Assembly (NCBI GenBank): GCA_024693065.1
Contig: JAILLP010000006.1
Location: 212,470 to 276,469, forward strand
Length of the DNA stretch: 64,000 nt
DNA from: Paludibacteraceae bacterium
GTDB lineage: Bacteria; Bacteroidota; Bacteroidia; Bacteroidales; Paludibacteraceae
Direction: 5' to 3'
Under the pieces are notes generated by a model. The model had not been told where the DNA came from. It saw only the letters and a program-made list of their open reading frames with translations, and searched no databases. The translations under genes were made by a program, and so were the position numbers. Positions 1-9,744 of the stretch are shown here, in pieces (the stretch's first letter is position 1; each line of letters starts with the position of its first letter).

Positions 1-752
1 ACGTCCCGAACCATCATTGTTATAATGTCCGACTTGATATCCTCTTGAGAAACAGACAACCTTGACGACCAATTTTCTTGTGACTTAAATAGATTGGTAC
101 GCTTGATTTCTATTGTCGTTAATTGTTTTCTGTTATTAAACTCCGGCACACGACTCACTAGTACCCTTCCTACCGGTGTGTTTGTCGTATCGCCTATGTG
201 GATCCTACATTTATCGCCACTCTCCATTTCATTCCCCTCTTCTAGGTCATGAAAAGTGAAGTCGTAGAGGACGACAAAGTCATTACGATCCAGATCCATC
301 ACGCAGGTCACATCCACATAATCCGTGATGTCCAGGAAATCGACCATCACAGGCAACTTGGAACCGTACAAGACTTGTCCTTTCAAACTACCCACAGCCT
401 TGTATTCCATGTCCAGATGGTATCGTTTTATGACCTCACACATCAAATCCGGAGAGATCAGGGCGCGGAGTTCATTGTTCACACTCGTACCCATCGACGA
501 CAATCCCATGTCGTTGAATGCGTTCTGAAGCTTCAAAGCGGAATTGCCCGCAGACTCCGATTTTATCTGAACCTCCGCAGATCTCGTGTATGATGACGGT
601 GTCCTCAGTATATAAAGTACAGCCAAGGATAACACGACAAGCATTGAAATGGCGAACCAATGCCAATGCCTTTTAATTTGGACATACAACTCGTCGAAAT
701 CCAAAGAGTCCTCTACTATGATATCTTCATTAAAGGTCCAATTCTGATCCAT
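1..752 (-). CDS. Wzc/Wzz-like polysaccharide chain-length protein, N-terminal part
   Basis: N-terminal part of a polysaccharide co-polymerase of the Wzc family; the gene runs off the left edge. The ATG at 752 opens a frame that stays open to base 1. It starts with an acidic cytoplasmic segment, then a transmembrane helix around residues 31-50 ending in the LRTP motif typical of Wzz domains, then a periplasmic Wzz region. Residue by residue it follows the complete paralogue at 12890-15286, including the shared NAFNDMG and NNELRAL motifs. It is the fourth gene of the upxY-led locus (upxY, WecA-like, Wza-like, this). By family it would control polymer length and, if complete, carry a C-terminal tyrosine kinase; that part is outside the window. 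The family call is secure, completeness is unknown. Confidence 0.88.
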   Translation of the reverse strand, partial: MDQNWTFNEDIIVEDSLDFDELYVQIKRHWHWFAISMLVVLSLAVLYILRTPSSYTRSAEVQIKSESAGNSALKLQNAFNDMGLSSMGTSVNNELRALISPDLMCEVIKRYHLDMEYKAVGSLKGQVLYGSKLPVMVDFLDITDYVDVTCVMDLDRNDFVVLYDFTFHDLEEGNEMESGDKCRIHIGDTTNTPVGRVLVSRVPEFNNRKQLTTIEIKRTNLFKSQENWSSRLSVSQEDIKSDIITMMVRD

Positions 753-805
753 ACACGTTATATACTCATCAAAACAACATCAACCGACAAATCGATGTAG
801 CCTCA

Positions 806-1621
806 TTATTTATTGTTCAACACAAGTGCGACAACCGTAGCCGCCAACGAGGAGATGGATATCCAGAACGAAGTGGATCTCACATTATTACCATTGACGG
901 TAGATTGTTTAACCTTCATCTTGTTTGGTGTGACGTATATCACATCGTCTTGTTGCAAATAGTATACCGGAGATTGAACAACGTTCTGCAAAGAGTTCAG
1001 ATTGACGCGGAACGTCTTTTGCTTACCCTCCTCCATTCGCAAGACAAGCACGTCTTCCCTCTTTCCTTGAATGGTTATGTCTCCTGCACTACTAATCGCC
1101 TCCAAAAGGGTCATGTTGTCTTTGTAAATCCTGTAGATTCCAGGGTGAGCGACCTCACCGATGACGGAAATACTCAGATTCAAGAAATCAACGGTGACAA
1201 CAGGGTCTTTGGCTTGATTTCTCGACTCTATCTCGTCTTTGATTAGGGTGGCCAACTCATTTCTCGTCAATCCAGCGACATTGATCTTTCCTATTGTCGG
1301 GAAATCTATATTTCCATCGCTATCGACGGTATAACCGGAAACTGCGCTGGACTCCTCACCGAACAATGTGCTGCGGGCACCGGTGCTGACGATTCTCTGT
1401 GTCACATACGGCAGATTAAACAACGCTGACAACTGTGGATCCTTACAATTCACCACGATTGATATCCTATCCTTAGGTCTTAGCGTGATCTCCTGCACTG
1501 CAGAGGTGTTTATGCCTTTAATACGATCCGCATCCTGAAAATATGGTATTTTCTTATGCGATGAACAAGAACTCAACAACAGAGCGAGTAGTACATTAAA
1601 AATCAACCACTTTGTTTTCAT
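806..1621 (-). CDS. Wza-like polysaccharide export outer-membrane lipoprotein (second locus)
   Basis: Outer-membrane auxiliary (OPX) protein of 271 residues that would form the exit channel for the polysaccharide. It has a lipoprotein signal peptide with lipobox LLSSC near residue 19, a Poly_export domain (roughly 40-130) and an SLBB-like domain (roughly 150-230). It ends in a hydrophobic segment (ISSLAATVVALVL), as is usual for Bacteroidales homologues. It is close to identical over long stretches to the protein at 15339-16169, so the two loci carry duplicated export machinery. Spacing is 24 bp to the upstream WecA-like gene and 53 bp to the downstream Wzc-like gene, fitting one operon. Confidence 0.93.
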   Translation of the reverse strand: MKTKWLIFNVLLALLLSSCSSHKKIPYFQDADRIKGINTSAVQEITLRPKDRISIVVNCKDPQLSALFNLPYVTQRIVSTGARSTLFGEESSAVSGYTVDSDGNIDFPTIGKINVAGLTRNELATLIKDEIESRNQAKDPVVTVDFLNLSISVIGEVAHPGIYRIYKDNMTLLEAISSAGDITIQGKREDVLVLRMEEGKQKTFRVNLNSLQNVVQSPVYYLQQDDVIYVTPNKMKVKQSTVNGNNVRSTSFWISISSLAATVVALVLNNK

Positions 1622-1645
1622 TGTCTATTCTATTATTTATTATTG

Positions 1646-2800
1646 TTATTTCATATTTAGTTTATTCTTCTCAATCTTGGAATGCATCCATATGTTTATC
1701 ACGGAATAGAATAACACGATACACATGAAGAGCAACGTAGGATCCATCACCTTAGACAGAATCAAGCTCACCCCGATGATAAACGCCGAGAAGAACAAAA
1801 TACTAATCATGGCCACATGCTGCGACATTCCTAGCTTTAATAACTTATGGTGAATGTGGCTCTGGTCTGGCATAAACGGATTCTTCCTGCACTTCAGACG
1901 ATAAATGAATACACGAACAACATCCATGCATGGCACCATCAACGGCGTGAAGGCGAGGAACATCGGATGAACCTTCGACAAACATGTGTGTGTCGGTGCG
2001 ATTTCCACATTGGCCATCCGGAAACTCAGGAAACAGAGTATCAATCCGATTGTGAGGGATCCCGTATCTCCCATGAATATCTTCTTCTGTTTCTCTGCCT
2101 TCCCGAAGACATTATAAAAGAAGAATGGTATGACAGTTCCTAATGTGGCAAACGCGACCAATGAGAAGGTATACTCCCCTATCTCGAGAAACACGAACCC
2201 GTAGTATCCCAAAGCGACTCCACTCAACCCGGAAGCCAACCCATCTATGCCATCGATCAAGTTCATGGCGTTGATGATGAATACAACAAGGAAAATGGTC
2301 AGAGGCCAGAACATGAAATTCGGGAGCCTGTCATTGAGGAAGAACAACCCATGCAGGTCTGATATGTACAATCCTCCAAAAAGGAACAACAATCCGCATC
2401 CCAACTGTGCAACGAACTTGGCGCTATATTTTACACCTATCAAGTCATCCGCTATGCCGACTAGATAAAGAAGAATCAGTGAACACACACAAATGGAAAG
2501 ACTTAAAATATTTTCCCCTAATTCCTCCATCAACTGAAGTCTGCCCGTATGTACATCAAAAACCAACAAAATGAAAATCGTGAATAGGATGACTGGTTCA
2601 AACGCTAATCCTCCTAATCTCGGTACTGTACTATGGTGTATCTTCCTTTCGTCTATCTCGTCGAATAGTTTCTTACGAAAGGCAATCAATAGAATCTGTG
2701 GTATCAACACACCAGCTGCGACTATTGACATCACTAGCGCAGATGACATTATAAACCACCAAAATATGGTGTCAGGCATTGTGGTGAAAAAATCCAACAT
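1646..2800 (-). CDS. WecA/MraY-like undecaprenyl-phosphate sugar-1-phosphate transferase (second locus)
   Basis: Polytopic membrane enzyme of 384 residues that would start repeat-unit synthesis by moving a sugar-1-phosphate from a UDP-sugar to undecaprenyl phosphate on the inner face of the inner membrane. Visible family motifs are an NAMNLIDGIDGLASG loop, FMGDTGSLTIG and the histidine motif SHIHHKLL, separated by about ten hydrophobic helices. It is strongly similar to the protein at 16182-17339. It sits 19 bp downstream of upxY and ahead of the Wza-like gene. The sugar substrate cannot be read from the sequence. Confidence 0.93.
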   Translation of the reverse strand: MLDFFTTMPDTIFWWFIMSSALVMSIVAAGVLIPQILLIAFRKKLFDEIDERKIHHSTVPRLGGLAFEPVILFTIFILLVFDVHTGRLQLMEELGENILSLSICVCSLILLYLVGIADDLIGVKYSAKFVAQLGCGLLFLFGGLYISDLHGLFFLNDRLPNFMFWPLTIFLVVFIINAMNLIDGIDGLASGLSGVALGYYGFVFLEIGEYTFSLVAFATLGTVIPFFFYNVFGKAEKQKKIFMGDTGSLTIGLILCFLSFRMANVEIAPTHTCLSKVHPMFLAFTPLMVPCMDVVRVFIYRLKCRKNPFMPDQSHIHHKLLKLGMSQHVAMISILFFSAFIIGVSLILSKVMDPTLLFMCIVLFYSVINIWMHSKIEKNKLNMK

Positions 2801-2819
2801 ATTTTATTCCAGTCTTAAT

Positions 2820-3356
2820 TCAATCATCCAGTTTTTCCAAGAATGACCTCGGTATATACGATGTGGCCACAACCGCCACTCCTTCTATCGAAACTATCAA
2901 TCTTTTCCTCCCTTGTATCCTCTTCACGTATCCTTCCGCCCCTTTGAACACACCGTCAATCACCCTAACATGATCTCCGATTTTACACTCAGTGGACATG
3001 CCTTCCTGAAGGAGTTCCAATCCCATGTCCCCGACAGATGTCACCAATATGAAGGAATCCATTTCCTTGTCAGGGATAAGGCGAGGTTGCTTCGTCTCTA
3101 TGTCCGCATAGACATAAAACGCGTCTCCAAACCTCTCCTTCAATGAAACCAGATATTTCGTGCTGCAATTTATGAACAGCAAAGAGGTGATCAGTTGTTT
3201 TTTCTCATATACCTTTTGTCCGTCTTTAAATGATTCGACCGTCCTCATCGGCACATAATACCGAATTTCGTCCTCATCCAATATGGTAGACATCTTCGTT
3301 ACCCGATTGAAGAAAACATTCACGGCAAACCAGCCAAACTCACGTATCTTATCCAT
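2820..3356 (-). CDS. upxY: UpxY-type NusG-like transcription antiterminator
   Basis: A 178-residue specialised NusG paralogue. An NGN domain spans roughly residues 5-110 (starting with the WFAVNVFFNR strand) and a KOW motif lies near 125-160 (IGDHVRVIDGVFKGAEGYV). In Bacteroides, UpxY proteins are encoded first in capsule operons and let RNA polymerase read through the leader of their own operon. Its place as first gene of the downstream locus, behind its own leader and promoter box, fits that role. A good ribosome site (AGGGAGG) precedes the ATG. No UpxZ inhibitor gene follows. The upstream locus (17339 to 3581) has no upxY of its own within the window. Confidence 0.9.
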   Translation of the reverse strand: MDKIREFGWFAVNVFFNRVTKMSTILDEDEIRYYVPMRTVESFKDGQKVYEKKQLITSLLFINCSTKYLVSLKERFGDAFYVYADIETKQPRLIPDKEMDSFILVTSVGDMGLELLQEGMSTECKIGDHVRVIDGVFKGAEGYVKRIQGRKRLIVSIEGVAVVATSYIPRSFLEKLDD

Positions 3357-3464
3357 ACCTCCCTGCTCAAATAATCATCCCTCTCCATGGCGAAGAAAGG
3401 AATCACATCAATAGCCTTCTGAGGAATTCTTGTTTTCATCATTATCCTCAGAAACACTATTCTA

Positions 3465-3472
3465 CAAATTTA
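3465..3472 (-). promoter_or_regulatory. Putative -7 box upstream of upxY
   Basis: On the minus strand this reads TAAATTTG, matching the Bacteroidetes -7 consensus TAnnTTTG, about 110 bases before the upxY ATG. No clean -33 TTTG lies at the usual 19-21 base distance, so this is a candidate only. A roughly 100-base leader would follow it. Confidence 0.45.
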
Positions 3473-3551
3473 AGCAAAAAACTTTATTTGAGGCGAGGAG
3501 ATTATAAGAAAAAAAATTAACACACGGATTATCTCATATACATCTCATCCG

Positions 3552-3590
3552 AAAAGAGCCAAAAAGCTCGACGTTTCACATCAAAACGTC
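3552..3590 (-). terminator. Double-hairpin terminator at the end of the first polysaccharide locus
   Basis: Read on the minus strand, a GACGTTT/AAACGTC stem overlapping the stop codon of the last glycosyltransferase is followed directly by a GAGC/GCTC stem and a T run. This would separate the first locus from the upxY locus transcribed in the same direction. Confidence 0.65.
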
Positions 3591-4645
3591 TGTTCGTACT
3601 GCTCCGCAATCTTTTTCCAAGTGTAGTTCTGCTCCGCTATAGATCGCATTGGACTTCCATCCAATTCTGTTTTCAATAAATTCAACAGGCTCTTGTCATC
3701 CTTGAAGTAATATGCCTTTTCCTGCGTGGTGGATCGGTTGTAAATACAATCGTAAGCCACAATCGGCATGCCGAAAAACATTGCCTCCACCAAAGACGGG
3801 TTGGTTCCTCCTGCGCTATGTCCATGCACATAGATGGATGCGTTCGAACGGATGACATAAAGTATATCCAAATCGTATATCGCATCCAACATATGAATGT
3901 TCGGGAAGGAAGCGTATTGTTTCTTCAATTTCCTAGCATATTCACTATGGTTCCAATTCCCGATAAACACAAACGATTTATCGCTTTCAGAGAATGCCTT
4001 TAATGAAATGTGGCAATTATTCTCTGGCTCGATACGACATACGCAAACCGCATATTCTTTCCGTTTCAGACCATAGTCCGATAGTATCCTGTCACTTTTA
4101 TCCTCTTCAATCTCCCTGATTACATGATCACCTCCATAGGCTATCAATTGGGATGGCTTGCCGTACACCGCACTCACGTAATCTTGTATGCCTTTGTTGT
4201 CTGCAATGATCACATCCGCATACTTCACCGCTTGTTTCTCGGACGTGCGTAGAATCCAACGGGCGAACCATCCCCATTTTGCCCTTTTATGCTCTAACCC
4301 GTCGATATTCACAACCAACCTGTTCTTGCTGAAAAACTTCAGAACCGGAAGGAACATGCATCCGGACACGCCTAATACCAAAATCGTATCATATCCCCTA
4401 AAGGTATGCATCATGCAAAATACATCGTACAAAACACTCAGCATACCATTAGCCTTCACATTAATGTACTTTAACGTACACCCCTTGTATTCATGTAGCC
4501 TATCAGGCATATCTACCCCACTACAGAATACAGTATAATGGACATCCGCCGATGCATTCTCCCCCACAATGTTCTCCACCATGGATTCGAACCCTCCATA
4601 ATTGGCAGGAATCCCCTGACATCCCACTATTGCGACTTGCTTCAT
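3581..4645 (-). CDS. GT4-family glycosyltransferase with DUF1972 N-terminus
   Basis: A 354-residue GT-B fold glycosyltransferase. The N-terminus has the DUF1972 signature (VGCQGIPANYGGFESMVE) found in rhamnosyl- and related transferases. The C-terminal half is GT4-like with HGHSAGGTNPSLVEAM, which includes the usual nucleotide-sugar-binding glutamate. It would add a sugar to the lipid-linked repeat unit at the cytoplasmic membrane. It is the last gene of its operon, 13 bp after the preceding glycosyltransferase, and is followed at once by a double hairpin. Donor and acceptor are unknown. Confidence 0.88.
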   Translation of the reverse strand: MKQVAIVGCQGIPANYGGFESMVENIVGENASADVHYTVFCSGVDMPDRLHEYKGCTLKYINVKANGMLSVLYDVFCMMHTFRGYDTILVLGVSGCMFLPVLKFFSKNRLVVNIDGLEHKRAKWGWFARWILRTSEKQAVKYADVIIADNKGIQDYVSAVYGKPSQLIAYGGDHVIREIEEDKSDRILSDYGLKRKEYAVCVCRIEPENNCHISLKAFSESDKSFVFIGNWNHSEYARKLKKQYASFPNIHMLDAIYDLDILYVIRSNASIYVHGHSAGGTNPSLVEAMFFGMPIVAYDCIYNRSTTQEKAYYFKDDKSLLNLLKTELDGSPMRSIAEQNYTWKKIAEQYEQTF

Positions 4646-4658
4646 TTTAATGAACTTA

Positions 4659-5765
4659 TTATTTTTTCAATCCAATTACTGATGAAATCCTCTCGTTAAT
4701 TAACTCTTCGGAGAAAGATTTCGATTTTAGAAAAGCAGATTTCGATAGACTCTCGTACAACATATAGTCGGTCAAAATAGTCTTTATCCTTTTTTCGATA
4801 TTGTCTAAATCACCGACATCTATCTTATATCCATTCTTACCATCTTCCACCATTTCCGCAACACCGCCCTGGGTCGGTACAATAACCGGCAGTCCGGCGG
4901 ACATGGCCTCCAAAGCTGTCAGTCCGAAGGTCTCCACCGCCATATTCGAATCCGTCAGATTCAACACGAGGGAAGCATCTGCATAAAATGGCACCACATC
5001 GTCCTGACGCGGATAGATCTTGATATTATCTCCCATGACAATATTGTTCTCTTTCACGAATTCATCGATTGCCTCTGATTCATCATTCACGACCATCACG
5101 AATCTAAATAGCGGAAGACGGTTGGATAACTCGCAGAATTGTACGACTCCCTTGTATTTCTTTAAGGAGGATACCATTAACACACCCTGTTTCGAGTAGG
5201 CGACCGACGGATCGAACTCAAATCGTTTCACAAATGTGTCAGGCAATGCATTGGGAATCACGTAGACGCTCTCCTGCCTGCTCAAATAGGATTTCTGGTA
5301 TTCCGAAACACATATAATATCGGAGGCGAGATGGGTCATCGCCCATGCTAATTTACGGTAAAAACCGCTCTTGGCGAATGAGTTCTCGTGGTAATGATAG
5401 ATGACCCGCTTCCCCATCATTCGTCCCGCCAATGCCGCACCGACAGGAAGTATGGTGTTGATATAAAAGACAACATCTTTTTGGAAAAAATACCGCCATG
5501 CGAAGAAAAACATATAGATCTGCGCATAAGTGTATCGCAATATGGTGACAATAGGATTCGAGGAAAATCGGTAACTGTAGCGATATTGACGTAGATTAGG
5601 ACCCTGCAATTCATCCAAAACTCCTCCTCTTGACGTGAGCACGTCTATCGAGCAATCTTTCCGTAACAAGCCGGTAAGCACTGTCCTCAGCACCTTCGGA
5701 CTACCCGAATAATCATTGAAGAGATGGAAAACCGCAATCCTCATACGCATCTTATTAATTGTCAT
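4659..5765 (-). CDS. GT4-family glycosyltransferase
   Basis: GT-B type glycosyltransferase of about 368 residues. The C-terminal donor-binding region carries TALEAMSAGLPVIVPTQGG followed by VEDGKNGY, typical of GT4. The start is placed at the ATG at 5765, which overlaps the stop of the upstream GT2 gene as TGATG and implies translational coupling; a GTG one codon earlier is possible. It belongs to the repeat-unit assembly genes of the first locus. Sugar specificity cannot be deduced. Confidence 0.88.
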   Translation of the reverse strand: MTINKMRMRIAVFHLFNDYSGSPKVLRTVLTGLLRKDCSIDVLTSRGGVLDELQGPNLRQYRYSYRFSSNPIVTILRYTYAQIYMFFFAWRYFFQKDVVFYINTILPVGAALAGRMMGKRVIYHYHENSFAKSGFYRKLAWAMTHLASDIICVSEYQKSYLSRQESVYVIPNALPDTFVKRFEFDPSVAYSKQGVLMVSSLKKYKGVVQFCELSNRLPLFRFVMVVNDESEAIDEFVKENNIVMGDNIKIYPRQDDVVPFYADASLVLNLTDSNMAVETFGLTALEAMSAGLPVIVPTQGGVAEMVEDGKNGYKIDVGDLDNIEKRIKTILTDYMLYESLSKSAFLKSKSFSEELINERISSVIGLKK

Positions 5766-6706
5766 CACCCCATGAAGAAGGAGTACATCCGTTCTATAAA
5801 GTAATAAATCTTATGCTTAAACCGCACATCGGTTAGCAACGATTTCCAATTGTTATTGGAGTTCAATATTCCTAAGAATTTTTTCTGTGTGGCTCGATCA
5901 GACTTTAGTATATAATATCTGAACAAAACTTCATAGGTTCTGCAAGCCGCATCCCTTATAACATCCTTGTACAACGTCCGTTCATCCCCTAACCTTTTAA
6001 TCAGTTCTTCGGCTACGACGATGGAATCATACAATTTCTTTTCCGAGATGGAAGATGTTGTGATAGAATTCTCCCTCAACCTGTATATATATGCTGGCTG
6101 CGCATAATAGCAACATTGCTTCGCCATACTTAAGGCTATCGGGGTGAATAGGCAATCCTCAAAATATATGCCCTCCTTGAATGACAATTCATTGCCCAAC
6201 AAGAAACTACGTTTAAAGACATAGAAAGGCGCCCCGCTGTAAGGGAATATGTAGGAATTGTCGTATACATATTTTCCATCTCCCTTATCGGACGGCAAGT
6301 TCCTGTCAATCTGTGTGTCCTCGCCACCTTTCCTCAAAATAGTATTCAAGACGATTATATCGGGCTGATGGTTGGACTCGACAATGTCGTATATCTTGCG
6401 GATACAATTGTCCGCAATCCAATCATCGCTATCCACAAACCATACATAATCACCTTGGGCGAGCGTAATTCCCCTATTACGGGTTGCGCTCAACCCCCTA
6501 TTTTCCTGACTGATAACTCGAATGTTAGCGGAAGGATTTTGTTCCGCGAAACTATTCACCACATCTAATGTGGCATCTTTGGATCCATCATTGATGACTA
6601 TTATTTCATAATCATCCTTCCCCATGTCAGATTGCACGCAACTCGCCAAACAGTCTTTGATATATTGTTCGACATTATAGGAAGGCATTACTATCGAAAG
6701 GAACAT
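5765..6706 (-). CDS. GT2-family glycosyltransferase
   Basis: A 313-residue GT-A fold transferase. The N-terminus has the GT2 start SIVMPSYNVEQYI, the IVINDGSKDAT motif and the metal-binding VDSDDW motif near residue 95. The C-terminal third resembles the helical region of capsule GT2 enzymes. ATG at 6706 is preferred over an in-frame TTG two codons upstream. The stop overlaps the next gene's start. It acts in repeat-unit assembly; substrate unknown. Confidence 0.9.
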   Translation of the reverse strand: MFLSIVMPSYNVEQYIKDCLASCVQSDMGKDDYEIIVINDGSKDATLDVVNSFAEQNPSANIRVISQENRGLSATRNRGITLAQGDYVWFVDSDDWIADNCIRKIYDIVESNHQPDIIVLNTILRKGGEDTQIDRNLPSDKGDGKYVYDNSYIFPYSGAPFYVFKRSFLLGNELSFKEGIYFEDCLFTPIALSMAKQCCYYAQPAYIYRLRENSITTSSISEKKLYDSIVVAEELIKRLGDERTLYKDVIRDAACRTYEVLFRYYILKSDRATQKKFLGILNSNNNWKSLLTDVRFKHKIYYFIERMYSFFMG

Positions 6707-6724
6707 AGGCAAATGGTCTTGGTA

Positions 6725-7840
6725 TCAATCAAAAATGGTTTGCTTTGACGGAAAGATCTCCAAATCGACGAACTCATAAGGAGAGCATGTGGCGGCATGG
6801 TTAAACACTGCCCACATACACAAAGCATAGGTTAATCCACAAAACATCATGATAGGAGTTCGATACAACACGTCCTTCTTTTTCGCCAGCTCATACATCA
6901 AGAACGAATAGATGATGATACGGAACGGAAGGAAGTACATGTTCACACGGTCCAGATAGGTACCACCGATACAATTCTGCAGGAAAATACCTATGAAGTA
7001 TAGTTTATAATATAACTCGAACCCGACATCTCCATGCAAACGTTTCAGCTTGTCGTACATCCATATCACCGTCATATCCATCATCAGCCAAATGAAGGTG
7101 GCGATACCCATGGAGTTTTTGCTATTGGACCAATCCAATGTCTTCAGGTAATCCATATTGCTTGTGGCATCACCAAAGCCGATAGCATTAGCAAATGTGC
7201 CCAAGTTGGAGAATATGAACTCCTTCAAGACTGCACCCGCAACGAATGATCCGAAAAACAAACCATACTGTAACCATTTGTCATCCTTCACTTTGACATT
7301 CAAAACAAAATAAAACACACCTAACGGATAGGCGGTTTTATGGATGGATCCAGCCAATAAGATAAGCAGAGCGAACGGTATCAGCCTTCGTTCATGAATG
7401 AATTGTATGGAGTACATGAATATGCAAAAGGCGACACTCTGACGCAATGCGTTGTTCCATATGAAAAGCTCCAACGTGGCGAACAGGAAGAAGAATGCCC
7501 ACGGCAAGATAAACTTGAACTTTTGGAATGTCCTCACAAAGAAATATATTTCGAGACAGGCCACCAACAAGAATATCGTACTATAATGGAACTCCATGTA
7601 ATGGATGAACTTACAGACATATGTGAACCCATACTCCATATTAGGGAATAGCCTCGGGTTGAACAGAAATGCCTTGTAAGCGGGATAGTCATCACCCACA
7701 TTATATCGAAGACCAATTACCAACGTAAATATGCCGATAATCATATATGCGTAGGCCCTCTTGTTCGTCATGGCATACTGATATGCCAAGAACATCAAGG
7801 TTACCAACAACAAATTATAGACGTAATATGCGAGAAACAT
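6725..7840 (-). CDS. EpsG/Wzy-like O-polysaccharide polymerase
   Basis: A 371-residue polytopic membrane protein with about ten hydrophobic segments. The early motif GLRYNVGDDYPAY is typical of the EpsG family of polysaccharide polymerases. In a Wzx/Wzy-type system it would join lipid-linked repeat units in the periplasm. It lies between two glycosyltransferase genes, with gaps of about 10-20 bases on each side. It is the only polymerase candidate in the locus. Confidence 0.85.
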   Translation of the reverse strand: MFLAYYVYNLLLVTLMFLAYQYAMTNKRAYAYMIIGIFTLVIGLRYNVGDDYPAYKAFLFNPRLFPNMEYGFTYVCKFIHYMEFHYSTIFLLVACLEIYFFVRTFQKFKFILPWAFFFLFATLELFIWNNALRQSVAFCIFMYSIQFIHERRLIPFALLILLAGSIHKTAYPLGVFYFVLNVKVKDDKWLQYGLFFGSFVAGAVLKEFIFSNLGTFANAIGFGDATSNMDYLKTLDWSNSKNSMGIATFIWLMMDMTVIWMYDKLKRLHGDVGFELYYKLYFIGIFLQNCIGGTYLDRVNMYFLPFRIIIYSFLMYELAKKKDVLYRTPIMMFCGLTYALCMWAVFNHAATCSPYEFVDLEIFPSKQTIFD

Positions 7841-7849
7841 ATAAACCTA

Positions 7850-8650
7850 TCAATTAAAATAAGAGCCAGTGGTTCTTTTCCTCTCCTTCATTTGAAGTAT
7901 TTTCCTCACCACACCAGTTGGCAAGCAACGTAACAAGATATCGTTTTTGACAGTCGAGCAGAGACGTCCCCAAATGGTTTTATCCCTCCAACTAGCATTA
8001 TAATGATGTATCGTCAACGTGTTTTCCGTAATCTCCACATGGTTCGTCACATAATCCTTTGGCCCGAAATATTCTATCGGATAGATATATACACCATCCA
8101 CACAACGCACGCCCGATTCCATAGTGAGTCCTTTCTCCGTCAACAATTCTGTCGTGTACGCCACCACTGTCTTCATATTTGGGCTTCCATCGGCGTGAAG
8201 GAAGCGAAGGTTGGCATATTTATCCAAAATCTCCTTATAAATCGGCATGCCAGGCTCTGCGCCGATCCCTAATCCGGGATTAACAGCGAGACCAGTTCCC
8301 CGCACGAAAGACCCATTCTCAGTGGGTACATAATCCTGCTCACACCCCATGAAAGCGCCTCGTTCGATGACCTCATTCAGTGGTTTAATAATCTCCACGT
8401 CCGTATCGAAATACAATCCACCATAGTTGTAAAGTATCCAGAAACGGGCGTAGTCACTCACAAACGCATATTTTTTCCCCTCATATGCCTCACGAGTATA
8501 TTGAACGATGTTCACATCAAAATTATCCTCGTTCCATTCCTTGATTTCATAATCAGGAAGGAACTTCCGCCATGATGCGATGCATTGTTCCGCCAGACTT
8601 GGCAATGGATTATGTCCAAACCAACAATAATGTACGACCTTAGGTATCAT
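7850..8650 (-). CDS. GT32-like glycosyltransferase (DXD sugar-binding)
   Basis: A 266-residue protein of the Gly_transf_sug/capsular polysaccharide synthesis type. It starts IPKVVHYCWFG and carries the DXD motif GLYFDTDVEI near residue 80, both typical of GT32 enzymes. Its ATG overlaps the stop of the upstream gene by four bases, so translation is probably coupled. It would transfer a hexose in repeat-unit assembly; the donor is unknown. Confidence 0.88.
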   Translation of the reverse strand: MIPKVVHYCWFGHNPLPSLAEQCIASWRKFLPDYEIKEWNEDNFDVNIVQYTREAYEGKKYAFVSDYARFWILYNYGGLYFDTDVEIIKPLNEVIERGAFMGCEQDYVPTENGSFVRGTGLAVNPGLGIGAEPGMPIYKEILDKYANLRFLHADGSPNMKTVVAYTTELLTEKGLTMESGVRCVDGVYIYPIEYFGPKDYVTNHVEITENTLTIHHYNASWRDKTIWGRLCSTVKNDILLRCLPTGVVRKILQMKERKRTTGSYFN

Positions 8651-9744
8651 GACTTGTATAGGTGAAGCTTATTCTCTAAAAACGACTCCACGCCATGGAT
8701 AAGCTTGGCCAAGGTCAATCCATATCGCTTTATCAACTGGAAATTATGATTCGCAAGCTTCATTTCCTCAGGCGAACGGTAATCGAACGCATTCAGAGCC
8801 TGCTTGTTTTCTTCCATGTAACGGAGCGTATCATCCGGCACGAAATCGAATTTGTCGGATGTGTCCATCTCCTGCGATGAATAGTTGAAGTCGAGCGCAT
8901 GCTTCCCATTTCCCTCTATCGCAGTGCAGTATTCACCCGTACCGTCAAAACCATAGTTCCTGGCTTTCGATATGACAGGTGAAATGCAGTACTTGTTTTG
9001 GCAGGCGAGGTATGCACGAAGCGCCACGTCTGAACAAATCAGTAACAATGACGTCTGGCTACCATATGAAAGAGCCGACGAAAAATAATCGCGGAAGCAG
9101 GAATCTATCATACGCTTATAATACCCCTCCTTCACGATTGTGCCGGCATCCCGCAACATCTTTCCTGTCTTGATGTAGGAAGAATATATTTCCTTTTTGG
9201 ATGCCCAAAATCCTAACCCCCAGGCTGACAATGTGAAATTTTGTTTGAAGCATGTGGCTCCTTCATTGGCTTTCCATGCGACAGGATAGGAATAGCCGGA
9301 CACGAACATCACATCCGGATCATTCCGATATTCCCACAAACATTTATCTTCAAACTCCAAAAAGTTCGGAGAAAATTCCACATCATCATCCGTTCGGATC
9401 CAACATGGGTAATGTTCATAGGCATACTCTATCAAATGGGATGAGTTTCTTGCACTACCGTAATTCTCGGTACGTTTGAAGACGACGAACTTAGCGAAGC
9501 AAGAGAAATCGCCGTTATCCACATAATCACATATCTCCTGCCACCCTTGCCTATACTTCTCCGATGGAGGATAGTCCAATCCAACATATACATCCGTATA
9601 TTGGGCCCATGTGTTTCGTTTTAGACTCTCCACCAATCTGATGAAGTGTTTCGAACGACATAATGTCGGAATCAACACTGGCGCAAAATATATGTCTTTC
9701 CCGTTTTCCATTGGAACAATTGATTTATAGGGATTTTTATTCAC
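8647..9744 (-). CDS. Glycosyltransferase, GT-A fold with DDD motif
   Basis: Putative glycosyltransferase of up to 365 residues. It shows a strand and loop typical of GT-A enzymes (APVLIPTLCRSKHF), an NYGSARN motif and an acidic metal-binding motif IRTDDDVEF near residue 120, resembling the GNT-I-like and GT2-like groups. The given start is a GTG overlapping the TGA of the upstream ATP-grasp gene; the alternative is ATG at 9711, eleven codons in. Part of the same operon. Family assignment beyond GT-A fold is uncertain. Confidence 0.78.
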   Translation of the reverse strand: MNKNPYKSIVPMENGKDIYFAPVLIPTLCRSKHFIRLVESLKRNTWAQYTDVYVGLDYPPSEKYRQGWQEICDYVDNGDFSCFAKFVVFKRTENYGSARNSSHLIEYAYEHYPCWIRTDDDVEFSPNFLEFEDKCLWEYRNDPDVMFVSGYSYPVAWKANEGATCFKQNFTLSAWGLGFWASKKEIYSSYIKTGKMLRDAGTIVKEGYYKRMIDSCFRDYFSSALSYGSQTSLLLICSDVALRAYLACQNKYCISPVISKARNYGFDGTGEYCTAIEGNGKHALDFNYSSQEMDTSDKFDFVPDDTLRYMEENKQALNAFDYRSPEEMKLANHNFQLIKRYGLTLAKLIHGVESFLENKLHLYKS

